Source of the DNA: Comamonadaceae bacterium
Lineage (GTDB): Bacteria; Pseudomonadota; Gammaproteobacteria; Burkholderiales; Burkholderiaceae
NCBI GenBank assembly: GCA_947374535.1
Contig: CANCCJ010000075.1
Location: forward strand, 1-12,450
Direction: 5' to 3'
DNA length: 12,450 nt
The notes beneath the pieces were generated by a model, which worked only from the letters and a program-made list of their open reading frames with translations, was not told the DNA's origin and made no database searches. Below, one piece after another: positions 5,459 through 12,450 of this stretch (its first letter is position 1; each line of letters opens with the position of its first letter). The position numbers and the translations under genes were made by a program.

Positions 5459-6385
5459 TTACTTTTTACGCGCCCTCGGATGCGCCGAGTCATACGCCTG
5501 CGCCAAATGTTGAAAATCCAACCGCGTGTACACCTGCGTGGTGGTGATGTTGGCGTGGCCTAGCAACTCTTGCACACCTCGCAAATCTTGGCTGGACTGC
5601 AAGAGGTGGCTGGCAAATGAGTGGCGCAGCATGTGGGGGTGCACGGGGGTGGACAAGCCTGCTTTCAAGCTGCGCTGGCGCAAGCGCTGCCAAATGGCTT
5701 GTGCAGTCAAGCGCGTGCCGTTGCGGCCTATGAACATCGCGGTTTGTTCTGCGGTGGCGGGCGTGAGGCCTTGGTCGCGCACTGCGACCCATGCCTGCAT
5801 AGCATCCAAGGCTTTGCCACCCACGGGAACACTGCGGCGTTTGCTGCCTTTGCCCAGCACATGGGCTTCGCCACCGTCAAAATCAATCCATCCTTTGGCT
5901 TGTGCGCCCGCTTGTACATCAAGGCCCACCAGCTCGCCCACACGCAGGCCGCATCCATACAGCAGCTCTACCAGCGCTACATCGCGGCACTCTAGCCACG
6001 GGTCAGCGGCATCCGGTGCTGCGTGGTACTCGGCCAGTTGCACGGCGTCGTCCACGCTCAGGGCTTTGGGCAAGGGCTTGGGGGCTTTGGGGGCGCGCAC
6101 GTCTTGCACGGGGTTACTGAGGACCTTGCCTTCACGGCCCAGCCACACATAAAAACCGCGCCAACCCGACAAGATGAGCGCAATGCCGCGCCCGCTGCGT
6201 CCGCCGCTGTGCATCTGCGACACCCAGCGCCGAATGTGCGTGTTTTGAACCGCCTCTAACGCCACATTGGCTTGTGCGGCGTAATCAGTGAGTTTTTGCA
6301 GGTCTAGCGTGTAGAGCGTGACCGTGCGCTCGGCTAAGCGCTTTTCAAAGCGAACGTGGTCGAGGTAGCGGGCGACCAAGTCCAT
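5459..6385 (-). CDS. xerC: Tyrosine recombinase XerC
   Basis: XerC acts with XerD at dif to resolve chromosome dimers. The 308-aa product has an N-terminal SAM-like core-binding domain (about 1-95) and a catalytic domain with the full active-site set: Arg148 (GCGLRVGE), Lys179 (GKGSKRRS), His251 and Arg254 (HMLRHSFASH), His277 (LLGHANI) and Tyr286 (VYTRLD). Length and motifs fit housekeeping XerC rather than a phage or integron integrase. The dapF-DUF484-xerC order supports this, as E. coli has dapF-yigA-xerC. The ATG lies 36 bases after the DUF484 stop with no clear ribosome site, so translation may be weak or coupled. Hairpin repeat B follows downstream. Confidence 0.94.
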   Translation of the reverse strand: MDLVARYLDHVRFEKRLAERTVTLYTLDLQKLTDYAAQANVALEAVQNTHIRRWVSQMHSGGRSGRGIALILSGWRGFYVWLGREGKVLSNPVQDVRAPKAPKPLPKALSVDDAVQLAEYHAAPDAADPWLECRDVALVELLYGCGLRVGELVGLDVQAGAQAKGWIDFDGGEAHVLGKGSKRRSVPVGGKALDAMQAWVAVRDQGLTPATAEQTAMFIGRNGTRLTAQAIWQRLRQRSLKAGLSTPVHPHMLRHSFASHLLQSSQDLRGVQELLGHANITTTQVYTRLDFQHLAQAYDSAHPRARKK

Positions 6386-6421
6386 GTACTTTGAATGCGT
6401 GTTGTTTTAACGCAGGCAAAT

Positions 6422-7141
6422 TCAACGAAGGTGGGAGAGTGCCGCGCTGGCCAAGTCACCCATGCGTTCGATGATGGTGGTGCCCATGCCCTCGTAATAG
6501 CGCTGCGGATCGGGCGAGGCCAACACCAAGAGGCCAATGACGGGTTGTTCGGCGGCGGTTTGCGGTGTGTCTTCTGGGCGGGTCGCACGCAAGGCGATAA
6601 ACGCGACCGACTGAACGGCTGCTGGGTCAGCCAGCCACTGCACGGCGTCGAAGTTGTTGTTCAGCCCGACGTAGGGGGTGGTCAAGGTTGCCGCGAAGTC
6701 TTTGATGGGGTCAATCACGCTTTGCGCGAAAGGCTCGATTTTGAAGTCCTCACCCACACCCCACACCTTGATGGCCACTTGGGGCACCATGAAATCGTGT
6801 TGGATGTGGTCAGCGATGGTGCTGGGCAGGTCGCGCGCGTTGTTGGTCATGAGCAAGGTTTTCACCCAGCGCTGCATGCGCTCGATCAGCACTTCGTTTT
6901 CAGTGCCGTGACGCATCATGTCCATCATGCGCAACTCCAGCGCACGAATCTTCTCGCGCATCATTTCGGCTTGGCGTTCTTGCAGGCTTACTGCGCGGTG
7001 GCTGTGCGGGCTGGTGAGTTTGACGGCGGCCAGCAACTCGGCGTGACGCTCAAAGAAGTCAGGCGTGTTCACCAAAAAGTTGGCGATGTCGTCTTCGGTG
7101 ATGGGGTTCATGGCGGCGTTGTTGTTGTTGTTGTTATTCAT
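6422..7141 (-). CDS. DUF484 family protein (YigA-like)
   Basis: From the ATG at 7141 this encodes 239 aa, the usual DUF484 length (E. coli YigA, next to xerC, is 235). Family features are the N-terminal [20 protein letters not shown], a central helical stretch rich in E/R/M (coiled-coil-like, [20 protein letters not shown]), and a GAF-like C-terminal half ending [20 protein letters not shown]. Function is not established. The start is chosen because its ATG overlaps the dapF TGA (ATGA at 7141-7138), indicating translational coupling. An open frame runs back to 7312 but only within dapF. Directly after Met come seven Asn from an AAC repeat. A second ATG at 7111 would remove the tract but has no ribosome site. 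Confidence 0.9.
   Translation of the reverse strand: MNNNNNNNAAMNPITEDDIANFLVNTPDFFERHAELLAAVKLTSPHSHRAVSLQERQAEMMREKIRALELRMMDMMRHGTENEVLIERMQRWVKTLLMTNNARDLPSTIADHIQHDFMVPQVAIKVWGVGEDFKIEPFAQSVIDPIKDFAATLTTPYVGLNNNFDAVQWLADPAAVQSVAFIALRATRPEDTPQTAAEQPVIGLLVLASPDPQRYYEGMGTTIIERMGDLASAALSHLR
7118..7135 (-). repeat. (AAC)6 trinucleotide repeat at the DUF484 start
   Basis: Six tandem GTT units on the plus strand (AAC on the coding strand), preceded by one AAT, encode seven consecutive Asn at residues 2-8. It begins one codon after the overlapping start. Slippage would change length by whole codons, so it would not break the frame. Confidence 0.9.
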
Positions 7142-8031
7142 AGTGTGTCCGGAATGGTGATATCGCCTTGAAAGACAGTGGTGGCAGGGCCCGTCATGCG
7201 CACCGAAGTGTCGCCGCCCTGCCATTCGATGGTGAGTGTGCCGCCGTGGGTTTGCACGGTCACGCGTGGGTCGAGCAGGCCCCAGCGAATGCCAGTGACC
7301 ACCGCTGCACATGCGCCTGTGCCGCAGGCCAGCGTTTCGCCTGCGCCACGCTCAAACACGCGCAAGCGCACGGCACTGCGGCTGAGCACTTGCATGAAGC
7401 CCGCGTTCACACGCTTGGGGAACGCCGCGTGGTTTTCAATGAGTGGTCCTTGCTCAAGCACGGGAGAGGTATCGACATCGGCCACCACCTGCACCGCGTG
7501 CGGGTTGCCCATCGACACCACACCCACTTGGGGCGTGTCGCCGTTGCTCAACGCCAACTGCCATGCCAGCGCGTGCGCGTGCGCAGCATCGGCCGATTGG
7601 CCGTTCAAATCTAAAGGCAATGCGTATTTGGCTGCAAAAGGCACTTGGGGCAAGTCAAACACAGGCGCGCCCATGTCAACGGTCACTTGGCCATCTGGCA
7701 TTTCTTGCAAAGTGATGATGCCCCCGTGCACTTTGACGCGCACGGTGGTTTTATCGGTCAGGCCCTGCTCGCGTACAAAGCGCACGAAGCAGCGTGAGCC
7801 GTTGCCGCATTGCTCCACCTCGCCGCCATCGGCGTTGTGGATGACGTATTCAAAGTCCACGTCAGGTTGTGGCGCGGGGCGCACAGTCAAGATTTGATCT
7901 GCGCCCACGCCAAAGTGGCGGTCGGCCAGAAAACGGTAGTGGGCGGGCGTGAGGTTCAATCGCTGGGTGGTCTCGTCCAAGACCACGAAGTCGTTGCCTG
8001 CACCCTGCATTTTGGTAAAGCGAATTCGCAT
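7138..8031 (-). CDS. dapF: Diaminopimelate epimerase
   Basis: DapF interconverts LL- and meso-diaminopimelate, the penultimate step of lysine biosynthesis and the source of the peptidoglycan cross-linking residue. From the ATG at 8031 the product is 297 aa and starts [20 protein letters not shown], as in other Burkholderiales. The two catalytic cysteines lie in [10 protein letters not shown] (Cys75) and [10 protein letters not shown] (Cys236). GMGNPH-type and FERGAGET motifs are present. A GTG at 8049 would add six residues, but a promoter-like pair overlaps it. The stop overlaps the DUF484 start by 4 bases, so dapF leads an operon with the DUF484 gene and xerC. Confidence 0.96.
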   Translation of the reverse strand: MRIRFTKMQGAGNDFVVLDETTQRLNLTPAHYRFLADRHFGVGADQILTVRPAPQPDVDFEYVIHNADGGEVEQCGNGSRCFVRFVREQGLTDKTTVRVKVHGGIITLQEMPDGQVTVDMGAPVFDLPQVPFAAKYALPLDLNGQSADAAHAHALAWQLALSNGDTPQVGVVSMGNPHAVQVVADVDTSPVLEQGPLIENHAAFPKRVNAGFMQVLSRSAVRLRVFERGAGETLACGTGACAAVVTGIRWGLLDPRVTVQTHGGTLTIEWQGGDTSVRMTGPATTVFQGDITIPDTL

Positions 8032-8037
8032 CCTTAG

Positions 8038-8066
8038 ATTATCGGGCACCCAGAGAAGCCTGTCGC
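8038..8066 (-). promoter_or_regulatory. Candidate dapF promoter that would give a leaderless mRNA
   Basis: On the minus strand GCGACA (8066-8061), a 17-bp spacer and GATAAT (8043-8038) match consensus 4/6 and 5/6. Six bases (CTAAGG) separate the -10 from the ATG at 8031, so transcription would start at or within a base or two of that ATG. AAGG directly touches the ATG and is too close to act as a normal ribosome site. Confidence 0.5.
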
Positions 8067-8136
8067 TGAGTGGTCAGGCTTTGGACAGACTTGCGTTTAT
8101 GCTGGCGCCCTCATTTCAACCAACCACAACTCTCAC

Positions 8137-8694
8137 ATGCGCATTCCTGCTTGGACCCCAGAACAAAAACACCAACCGCAAGATTTGGTTGACGCCATCC
8201 TTGCCCGTCGCGGCGGCGAGCTGATCAACCTTGATCGCGCTTTGTTGTGGAGCGAGCCCGTGGCACGCGGCTGGAACGTGTATTTGAAAAACGTGCGCAC
8301 TGGCTTGCCTACCAGCCGCAAGCTGTGTGAGCTGGGCATTTGCACCGTGGCGTTGTTGACAGGCGCTCACTACGAGTACCACCACCACGCTCCCGACTTT
8401 TTGACGGCGGGTGGCACACAAGCCGAGCTAGACGCTTTGAACCGCGTGGTGCAAGGCGATGCCCGCCAACCTGTGACGGATGAAGCGCTGAGCGAAATCG
8501 AACGCTTGGTCGTGCAATACGCTGCGCAAGTCACGCTGAATGTGAAAGTAGAAGACGCACTGTTTGCAGCCCTGCAAGCACGCTTCACCACCACCGAGCT
8601 GGTCGAACTGACCATTGCGATTGCCACCTACAACATGGTGGCGCGCTTCTTGGTGGCGTTGCAAATCACGCCAGAAGGCGAGGCGTCACGTTAA
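8137..8694 (+). CDS. Carboxymuconolactone decarboxylase (CMD)/AhpD-like family protein
   Basis: The 185-aa product is all-helical in character and fits the CMD family: RKLCELGICTVALLTGAHYE (61-80) followed by YHHHAPDF and, near the C-terminus, a second helical half (ELVELTIAIATYNMVARFLV). The family covers gamma-carboxymuconolactone decarboxylase and AhpD-type peroxidase partners. The AhpD redox pair CxxC is absent here, so a disulfide-reductase role is unlikely; Glu65, Glu80 and His82-84 are the likely site residues. Substrate unknown. No ribosome site is visible before the ATG, and I found no convincing promoter in the 105 bp shared divergently with dapF. Its stop overlaps the stop of the convergent receptor gene. 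Confidence 0.85.
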   Translation: MRIPAWTPEQKHQPQDLVDAILARRGGELINLDRALLWSEPVARGWNVYLKNVRTGLPTSRKLCELGICTVALLTGAHYEYHHHAPDFLTAGGTQAELDALNRVVQGDARQPVTDEALSEIERLVVQYAAQVTLNVKVEDALFAALQARFTTTELVELTIAIATYNMVARFLVALQITPEGEASR

Positions 8695-9671
8695 TCCGTT
8701 TTGATGTTGTTGTCCTTCACCACCTTAGACCAGATGTTCATCTGCTTGTCGATGAAGGTGCTGGCTTGCACCACCGTGCCGCCCGACACATCAATGCCTT
8801 GCGCGTCCAACTTCTTAGCGACCTCGGGGTTCTTCAGCACTTTGTTGAGTTCTTCGTTCATGCGCTTGACGATCTCGGGTGGCGTTTTGGCAGAAGCCAT
8901 CACAGCCCACCAAGCGGGCGCTTCAAAACCGGGGTAACCGTTTTCAGCAATCGTGGGCACGTTGGGCAGATCCGCAGCACGCTTGCTGCTGGTCACAGCC
9001 AAGGGGCGCATACGACCGCTGTCAATGTGGGGTTTGGTCACAAATACAGAGCCGATGGACAAAGGCACATGGCCAGCCACCGCATCGCTCATCATGGGAC
9101 CACCGCCTTTGTAGGGCACATGCGTCCATTCCACATGCGCGTCTTTGGCCAACAAGGCCATGGCCAGGTGACCCAAACTGCCATTACCGATGGAGCCAAA
9201 GCTCACATTCTTTTTGGCTTTTGCAGCGGCGATCACATCGGCAAACGTTTTGTATTCGGAGTTCACGTTGGTGGCCAAAACCATGGGTGATGTGCCGACC
9301 AACACCAAGGGAATCAAGTCCTTTTTGCTGTCAAACGGCATATTGGGGTTGAGGCTGGGGTTCACGCCGTGCGTGTCAAATACCACAGCAAAGGTGTAAC
9401 CATCAGCAGGCGCTTGCACCACCGCTGCCGTGCCAATGACGCCCGATGCGCCGCCACGGTTTTCCACAATCACCGTTTGACCCAACTGCATTTGCAGGGG
9501 CTGCGCAATGATGCGCGCCACTTGATCCACCGAGCCACCAGGCGGAAACACCGCCACCAATTTGATAGGCTGTTTGCTTGGCCAAGCTTGTGCGGTGGCC
9601 AGTTGCGGCACGCTGAGGGCCGCCAAAGTGAGGGCAAAACCGAGGGCGGCTTTGAATGTGCGTCGTTGCAT
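8691..9671 (-). CDS. Bug-family tripartite tricarboxylate transporter substrate-binding protein
   Basis: A periplasmic solute receptor of the Bug/TctC family, greatly expanded in Burkholderiales. The 326-aa product has a signal peptide (MQRRTFKAALGFALTLAALS, cleavage probably after AQA at residue 29), then WPSKQPIKLVAVFPPGGSVD, ENRGGASGVIGTAAV, GSLGHLAMALL, HVPYKGGGPMMSDAVAGHV and a C-terminal half with RPLAVTSSKRAADLPNVPT, all Bug hallmarks. The start at 9671 is chosen because GGAGA lies 8 bases upstream; the TTG at 9686 falls next to that site. No membrane partners (TctA/TctB) are in the window, so it is an orphan receptor here; ligand unknown. Its stop shares bases with that of the CMD gene opposite. 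Confidence 0.93.
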   Translation of the reverse strand: MQRRTFKAALGFALTLAALSVPQLATAQAWPSKQPIKLVAVFPPGGSVDQVARIIAQPLQMQLGQTVIVENRGGASGVIGTAAVVQAPADGYTFAVVFDTHGVNPSLNPNMPFDSKKDLIPLVLVGTSPMVLATNVNSEYKTFADVIAAAKAKKNVSFGSIGNGSLGHLAMALLAKDAHVEWTHVPYKGGGPMMSDAVAGHVPLSIGSVFVTKPHIDSGRMRPLAVTSSKRAADLPNVPTIAENGYPGFEAPAWWAVMASAKTPPEIVKRMNEELNKVLKNPEVAKKLDAQGIDVSGGTVVQASTFIDKQMNIWSKVVKDNNIKTD

Positions 9672-9775
9672 ATAGGGAATCTCCAAGGCGTTTTATCTAG
9701 GACAAATTGTTAAGCCAAGTTCACCCCAAACGCTTGCGGCTTTTACGCAAGGGTAAACACGAGGAAAATGTGCAA

Positions 9776-11440
9776 ATGGTCCGATCTACCCAACTCCTCC
9801 ACCCCCACCAAGAACCCGTGCGCGTCTTGCCTGCAGCCACCGTGCTGCTCCTGCGCGATGGCCCGCAAGGCTTAGAAGTGCTGATGACGCGCCGATCCGT
9901 GACCGCCAGTTTTGCACCGGGCGCGTATGTGTTTCCGGGCGGTGGCATTGACGCCGCTGATGCGTTGGCCCACTCGCACGCCAAACGCCGCGCCACGCAG
10001 AGCGACTCGGCACTCACCCAAGCGATTGCCGCCATCCGCGAAAGTTTTGAAGAGCTGGGAATTTTGCTGGCCCGCCACGCCAACGGCCAAATGGCCAACG
10101 CCGCAGACATTGCCGCAATGAACCGCCATGCCCCTCCAGGCGACTTTGCCTCGCAATGCGACGCACACGGCTTGACGCTGGCCACCGACGACGTGTTTGT
10201 ACTGGCTCACTGGATCACCGACCGCGATCTGCCTCGCCGCTTTGATGTGCCCTTCTTGGTGGCACGTATGCCCGATGCACAAACGCCTGTGGCCGACGAG
10301 AAAGAGCAGTTCGAGCCGGTGTGGGTACGCCCTGGCGATGCGTTAAGCCGCCATGCTGAAGGCAATTTCTTCATCATCTACCCCACCATCCGTACGCTGG
10401 AGCGTTTGCAGAGCTACGCCACGGTCGACCGCGTATTGGCTGATTGCATGAGCGAACAGCCGTGGTTCACCAGCTGTCCGCGTGGTGGCTGGTTGGCTGG
10501 GAAAGAAGCCCGCTACATGGAGCACGAAGCGCCGTTTGGCGAACTCGCCCTCACCTGCCCCGATGGGCAAATGCTTCACCACCTCGATTGGGTGACTGAC
10601 CAACCCGTGCTCTTGCTGAAAAACGTGCAACGCCTCACGGCCCCCAACCCCGGCGTGATGACTGGCCCCGGCACCAACAGCTATCTGGTGGGCGACCCAG
10701 ACACCGGCTACGCCGCCATCGACCCCGGCCCAGCTGACGCCGAGCACCTTGACCGCCTGTGGCGCGCAGCGGGCGGCAACATTCGCTACATCGTCTGCAC
10801 CCACTCGCACCCCGACCACTCGCCGGGCGCGGCACCTTTGCAAGCCCTGTGTGCGCAGCACGGCCACAAGCCGCCCATTCTTGGCTTGGCCTCGCTCCCA
10901 AGTGCGCGAGCGCACAGCGCGTTCACACCCGACCGCGACGTGAGCGATGGCGAACGGCTGTTGCTCCTGGGCGCGGAAACCTCGCACACCCTGCGCGTGG
11001 TGCACACGCCCGGTCATGCGGCCAACCACCTGTGCTTGGTGCTCGAAGAAGACGGCTTGCTGTTCAGCGGCGACCATGTGCTCAACGGCAGCACCACCGT
11101 CATCGACCCACCCGATGGCAACATGAACGACTACCTGAATTCACTCGACAAATTGCTCGCCGCTTGCGAGCGAGACCGCATCGAGTTCATCCTCCCCGCC
11201 CACGGCTATGTGCTGGGTAATTTGTGGGGCGAGCCGCACGATGCGCGTGCGTGCATCACACACCTGCAAACGCACCGCCTCAAGCGCGAAGCCAAAATTT
11301 TGAAGGTGATGCAACAGCACCCAGACGCCAGCATGGACGATTGGGTCAGACACGCTTATGACGATGTGCCACCGCGTTTGTGGCCTGTGGCCATGCGCTC
11401 GCTGCTGGCGCATGTGGAGCGCATTCGCAGCTTGGCTTAA
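9776..11440 (+). CDS. Fusion: Nudix hydrolase (NUDT19-like) + metallo-beta-lactamase hydrolase (LACTB2-like)
   Basis: The 554-aa product joins two hydrolases. Residues about 15-240 are Nudix-like: GAYVFPGGGID (49-59), about 28 residues of insertion, then RESFEELGI (88-96), matching the REUXEEXGU half of the Nudix box. The upstream Glu of that box is replaced or displaced. This split box recalls NUDT19-type CoA diphosphatases. Residues about 280-500 are a metallo-beta-lactamase domain with HSHPDH (343-348), His414 (HTPGH), Asp433 (SGDH) and His476 (PAHG), a full two-metal site. Residues about 505-551 resemble the winged-helix tail of LACTB2. GAGGA lies 10 bases before the ATG; an in-frame GTG at 9770 is an alternative start. 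The cellular substrate is not evident. It is convergent with the next gene. Confidence 0.88.
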   Translation: MVRSTQLLHPHQEPVRVLPAATVLLLRDGPQGLEVLMTRRSVTASFAPGAYVFPGGGIDAADALAHSHAKRRATQSDSALTQAIAAIRESFEELGILLARHANGQMANAADIAAMNRHAPPGDFASQCDAHGLTLATDDVFVLAHWITDRDLPRRFDVPFLVARMPDAQTPVADEKEQFEPVWVRPGDALSRHAEGNFFIIYPTIRTLERLQSYATVDRVLADCMSEQPWFTSCPRGGWLAGKEARYMEHEAPFGELALTCPDGQMLHHLDWVTDQPVLLLKNVQRLTAPNPGVMTGPGTNSYLVGDPDTGYAAIDPGPADAEHLDRLWRAAGGNIRYIVCTHSHPDHSPGAAPLQALCAQHGHKPPILGLASLPSARAHSAFTPDRDVSDGERLLLLGAETSHTLRVVHTPGHAANHLCLVLEEDGLLFSGDHVLNGSTTVIDPPDGNMNDYLNSLDKLLAACERDRIEFILPAHGYVLGNLWGEPHDARACITHLQTHRLKREAKILKVMQQHPDASMDDWVRHAYDDVPPRLWPVAMRSLLAHVERIRSLA

Positions 11441-11442
11441 AA

Positions 11443-12201
11443 CTAATCCTGCGGTTTGTCTTGCGTCGCCAAAAACACCCGCGCGATGCTGGCCGAAATT
11501 TGCGCCCATGCCTCATCGCTCAAGTGCGCGGGCTTGTTTTTACTGAACGTGATTTTTGTGTCTTTAGAAAAATCGTGCATCGCAAACACCACGCAATTGG
11601 TCGTGCCCGGCGCATTGACCGCCCACAGCGCGCCATCAAAAGCCGCTTCGATGCGGTCCACATACACATCGCGGTAGGCGCTGAAACGGTGCAGATTGGC
11701 CACGGCCACACCTCCGGTGTTCAACACGCGACGGCAATCTGAATAAAACTGGGGCGAGCACAGCTGCTCAGGCATGCCGTGAGGGTCAAAGCCATCGACA
11801 AACACCACATCAAAGGTTTGCTCGGTCTGCCCCATGAAATCTGCTGCGTCCATCTGCAGCACCTGAAAACGTGCATCGTCATCGGGAATACAAAAGCTTT
11901 GGCGCAATGCAATGACGTGTGGGTTGATCTCCACCACCGTGATGTGCGTGTGGGGCAAATGCTTGTAACAAAACTTGGCCAACGAACCGCCGCCCAAACC
12001 CACCATCAAAACACTTTTAGGTTGCGGGTGGAACAGCAGCACCCCCATCATCAAACGGGTGTATTCAAACTGCAGCTCGTCGGGCCGCGCCACGCTCATG
12101 CGGCTTTGGATGTCGATGTCGGAAAACACCATCGACTTGGCTGATGCCGTTTCGTGCACCACAGGTTTCTCAAAGCCTTCATGGGTAGCTGGGTGTGACA
12201 T
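11443..12201 (-). CDS. Spermidine-synthase-like SAM-dependent methyltransferase-fold protein
   Basis: The 252-aa product has a Rossmann methyltransferase fold of the spermidine synthase type: SVLMVGLGGGSLAKF (63-77), the acidic residue after strand 2 in VVEINP (Glu91), LQMDAADF (115-122) and DVVFVDGFDPHG (131-142). SpeE has GGGDG and a D(S/T)DPxGP-like catalytic loop. Here the first is GGGS and the loop only partly matches, and most of the N-terminal tetramer domain is missing. I therefore would not call it a true polyamine synthase. Related Burkholderiales proteins are labelled spermidine synthase or hypothetical. The start is the ATG at 12201 with a purine-rich but imperfect ribosome site. 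It lies about 70 bases downstream of rnpB on the same strand. Confidence 0.8.
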   Translation of the reverse strand: MSHPATHEGFEKPVVHETASAKSMVFSDIDIQSRMSVARPDELQFEYTRLMMGVLLFHPQPKSVLMVGLGGGSLAKFCYKHLPHTHITVVEINPHVIALRQSFCIPDDDARFQVLQMDAADFMGQTEQTFDVVFVDGFDPHGMPEQLCSPQFYSDCRRVLNTGGVAVANLHRFSAYRDVYVDRIEAAFDGALWAVNAPGTTNCVVFAMHDFSKDTKITFSKNKPAHLSDEAWAQISASIARVFLATQDKPQD

Positions 12202-12269
12202 CTCGTTCTTTCAAAATGAGATGCACGTCAGCCCAAGCGAACAAAGGGAATCTCTGGGGGAAATAAAAG

Positions 12270-12450
12270 TGTGAAGCTCGCCGATACGCCGGATTCTGTG
12301 CACGCGGGTTGCCCCACGCGTGACCGTCATTAATCTGGGCCGAGGGTTACCCACTCGGCTCGGTGCTACCTACCCGCCAACTCGGCGGACCGCCTCAGCG
12401 TTGGCCTACTTGGTATTGCTGCGCGTAGAGATTGCCCGTTTCACCCGAAC
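12270..12450 (-). ncRNA. rnpB: RNase P RNA, 3' part (bacterial type A; runs off the right edge)
   Basis: RNase P RNA is the ribozyme that trims tRNA 5' leaders. The minus strand reads, toward its 3' end, GGCGGGTAGGTAGC, then GTGGGTAACCC (the L15-type GGU that pairs with tRNA CCA), AGATTAATGACGGTC, and finally ACAGAATCCGGCGTATCGG, close to the E. coli ending ACAGAACCCGGCUUAUCGG. The mature 3' end is probably near 12270 (GAGCTTCAC), which should pair with the 5' end outside the window to form P1. No clear intrinsic terminator follows in the 70 bases before the next gene, so 3' processing or read-through is possible. Confidence 0.95.

Noticed and set aside
5116..5563. Short open frames crossing the xerC-rlmI gap (both strands)
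   Set aside because: They share a peptide only because the 31-bp DNA core is repeated. There are no ribosome sites, and coding character stops outside the core.
9686..9776. Upstream starts for the Bug receptor (TTG 9686) and the Nudix fusion (TTG 9707)
   Set aside because: Both are rare start codons with no ribosome site. ATG 9671 and ATG 9776 each have a purine-rich site at a usable distance and give sensible N-termini.

Overview
The window looks like ordinary chromosome of a betaproteobacterium of order Burkholderiales, most likely family Comamonadaceae (Limnohabitans/Rhodoferax-like). I infer this from the sequence character of MraZ, RsmH and XerC, from a long alanine/lysine-tailed DksA, from a Bug-type solute receptor, and from the gene order. 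No 16S rRNA is present, so the genus is a guess. No phage, plasmid, CRISPR, tRNA or complete insertion sequence was seen.

Layout. Positions 1-8031 are a long minus-strand block. In transcription order it reads dapF (diaminopimelate epimerase), a DUF484 protein, xerC (recombinase), a 347-bp gap with two unusual hairpin repeats, rlmI (23S rRNA methyltransferase), a CobW/COG0523 GTPase with a histidine-rich insert, dksA (stringent-response factor), a terminator, and then the start of the dcw cell-division cluster: mraZ and the 5' part of rsmH, which runs off the left edge. Positions 8137-12450 hold two tail-to-tail gene pairs: a carboxymuconolactone-decarboxylase-family protein (+) against a Bug receptor (-), and a Nudix/metallo-beta-lactamase fusion (+) against a spermidine-synthase-like protein (-). 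The 3' part of the RNase P RNA gene (rnpB, minus strand) closes the window.

How the genes fit together. dapF-DUF484-xerC is a classic proteobacterial linkage, with a 4-base stop/start overlap between dapF and the DUF484 gene. cobW next to a DksA that has lost three of its four zinc-finger cysteines recalls the published link between COG0523 metallochaperones and zinc-independent DksA paralogues. Here, however, the DksA also carries a roughly 190-residue histone-H1-like Lys/Ala/Pro tail. mraZ is preceded by four boxes phased at exactly 10 bp, which look like its autoregulatory operator.

The strongest unexplained structure is in the xerC-rlmI gap (5112-5458). Two hairpins in opposite orientation share an identical 31-bp loop core but have completely different, internally complementary stems. 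One of them is bracketed by a 12-bp direct repeat with one mismatch. This looks like a small mobile or structured-RNA repeat family in which the loop sequence is conserved and the stem is conserved only as a structure.
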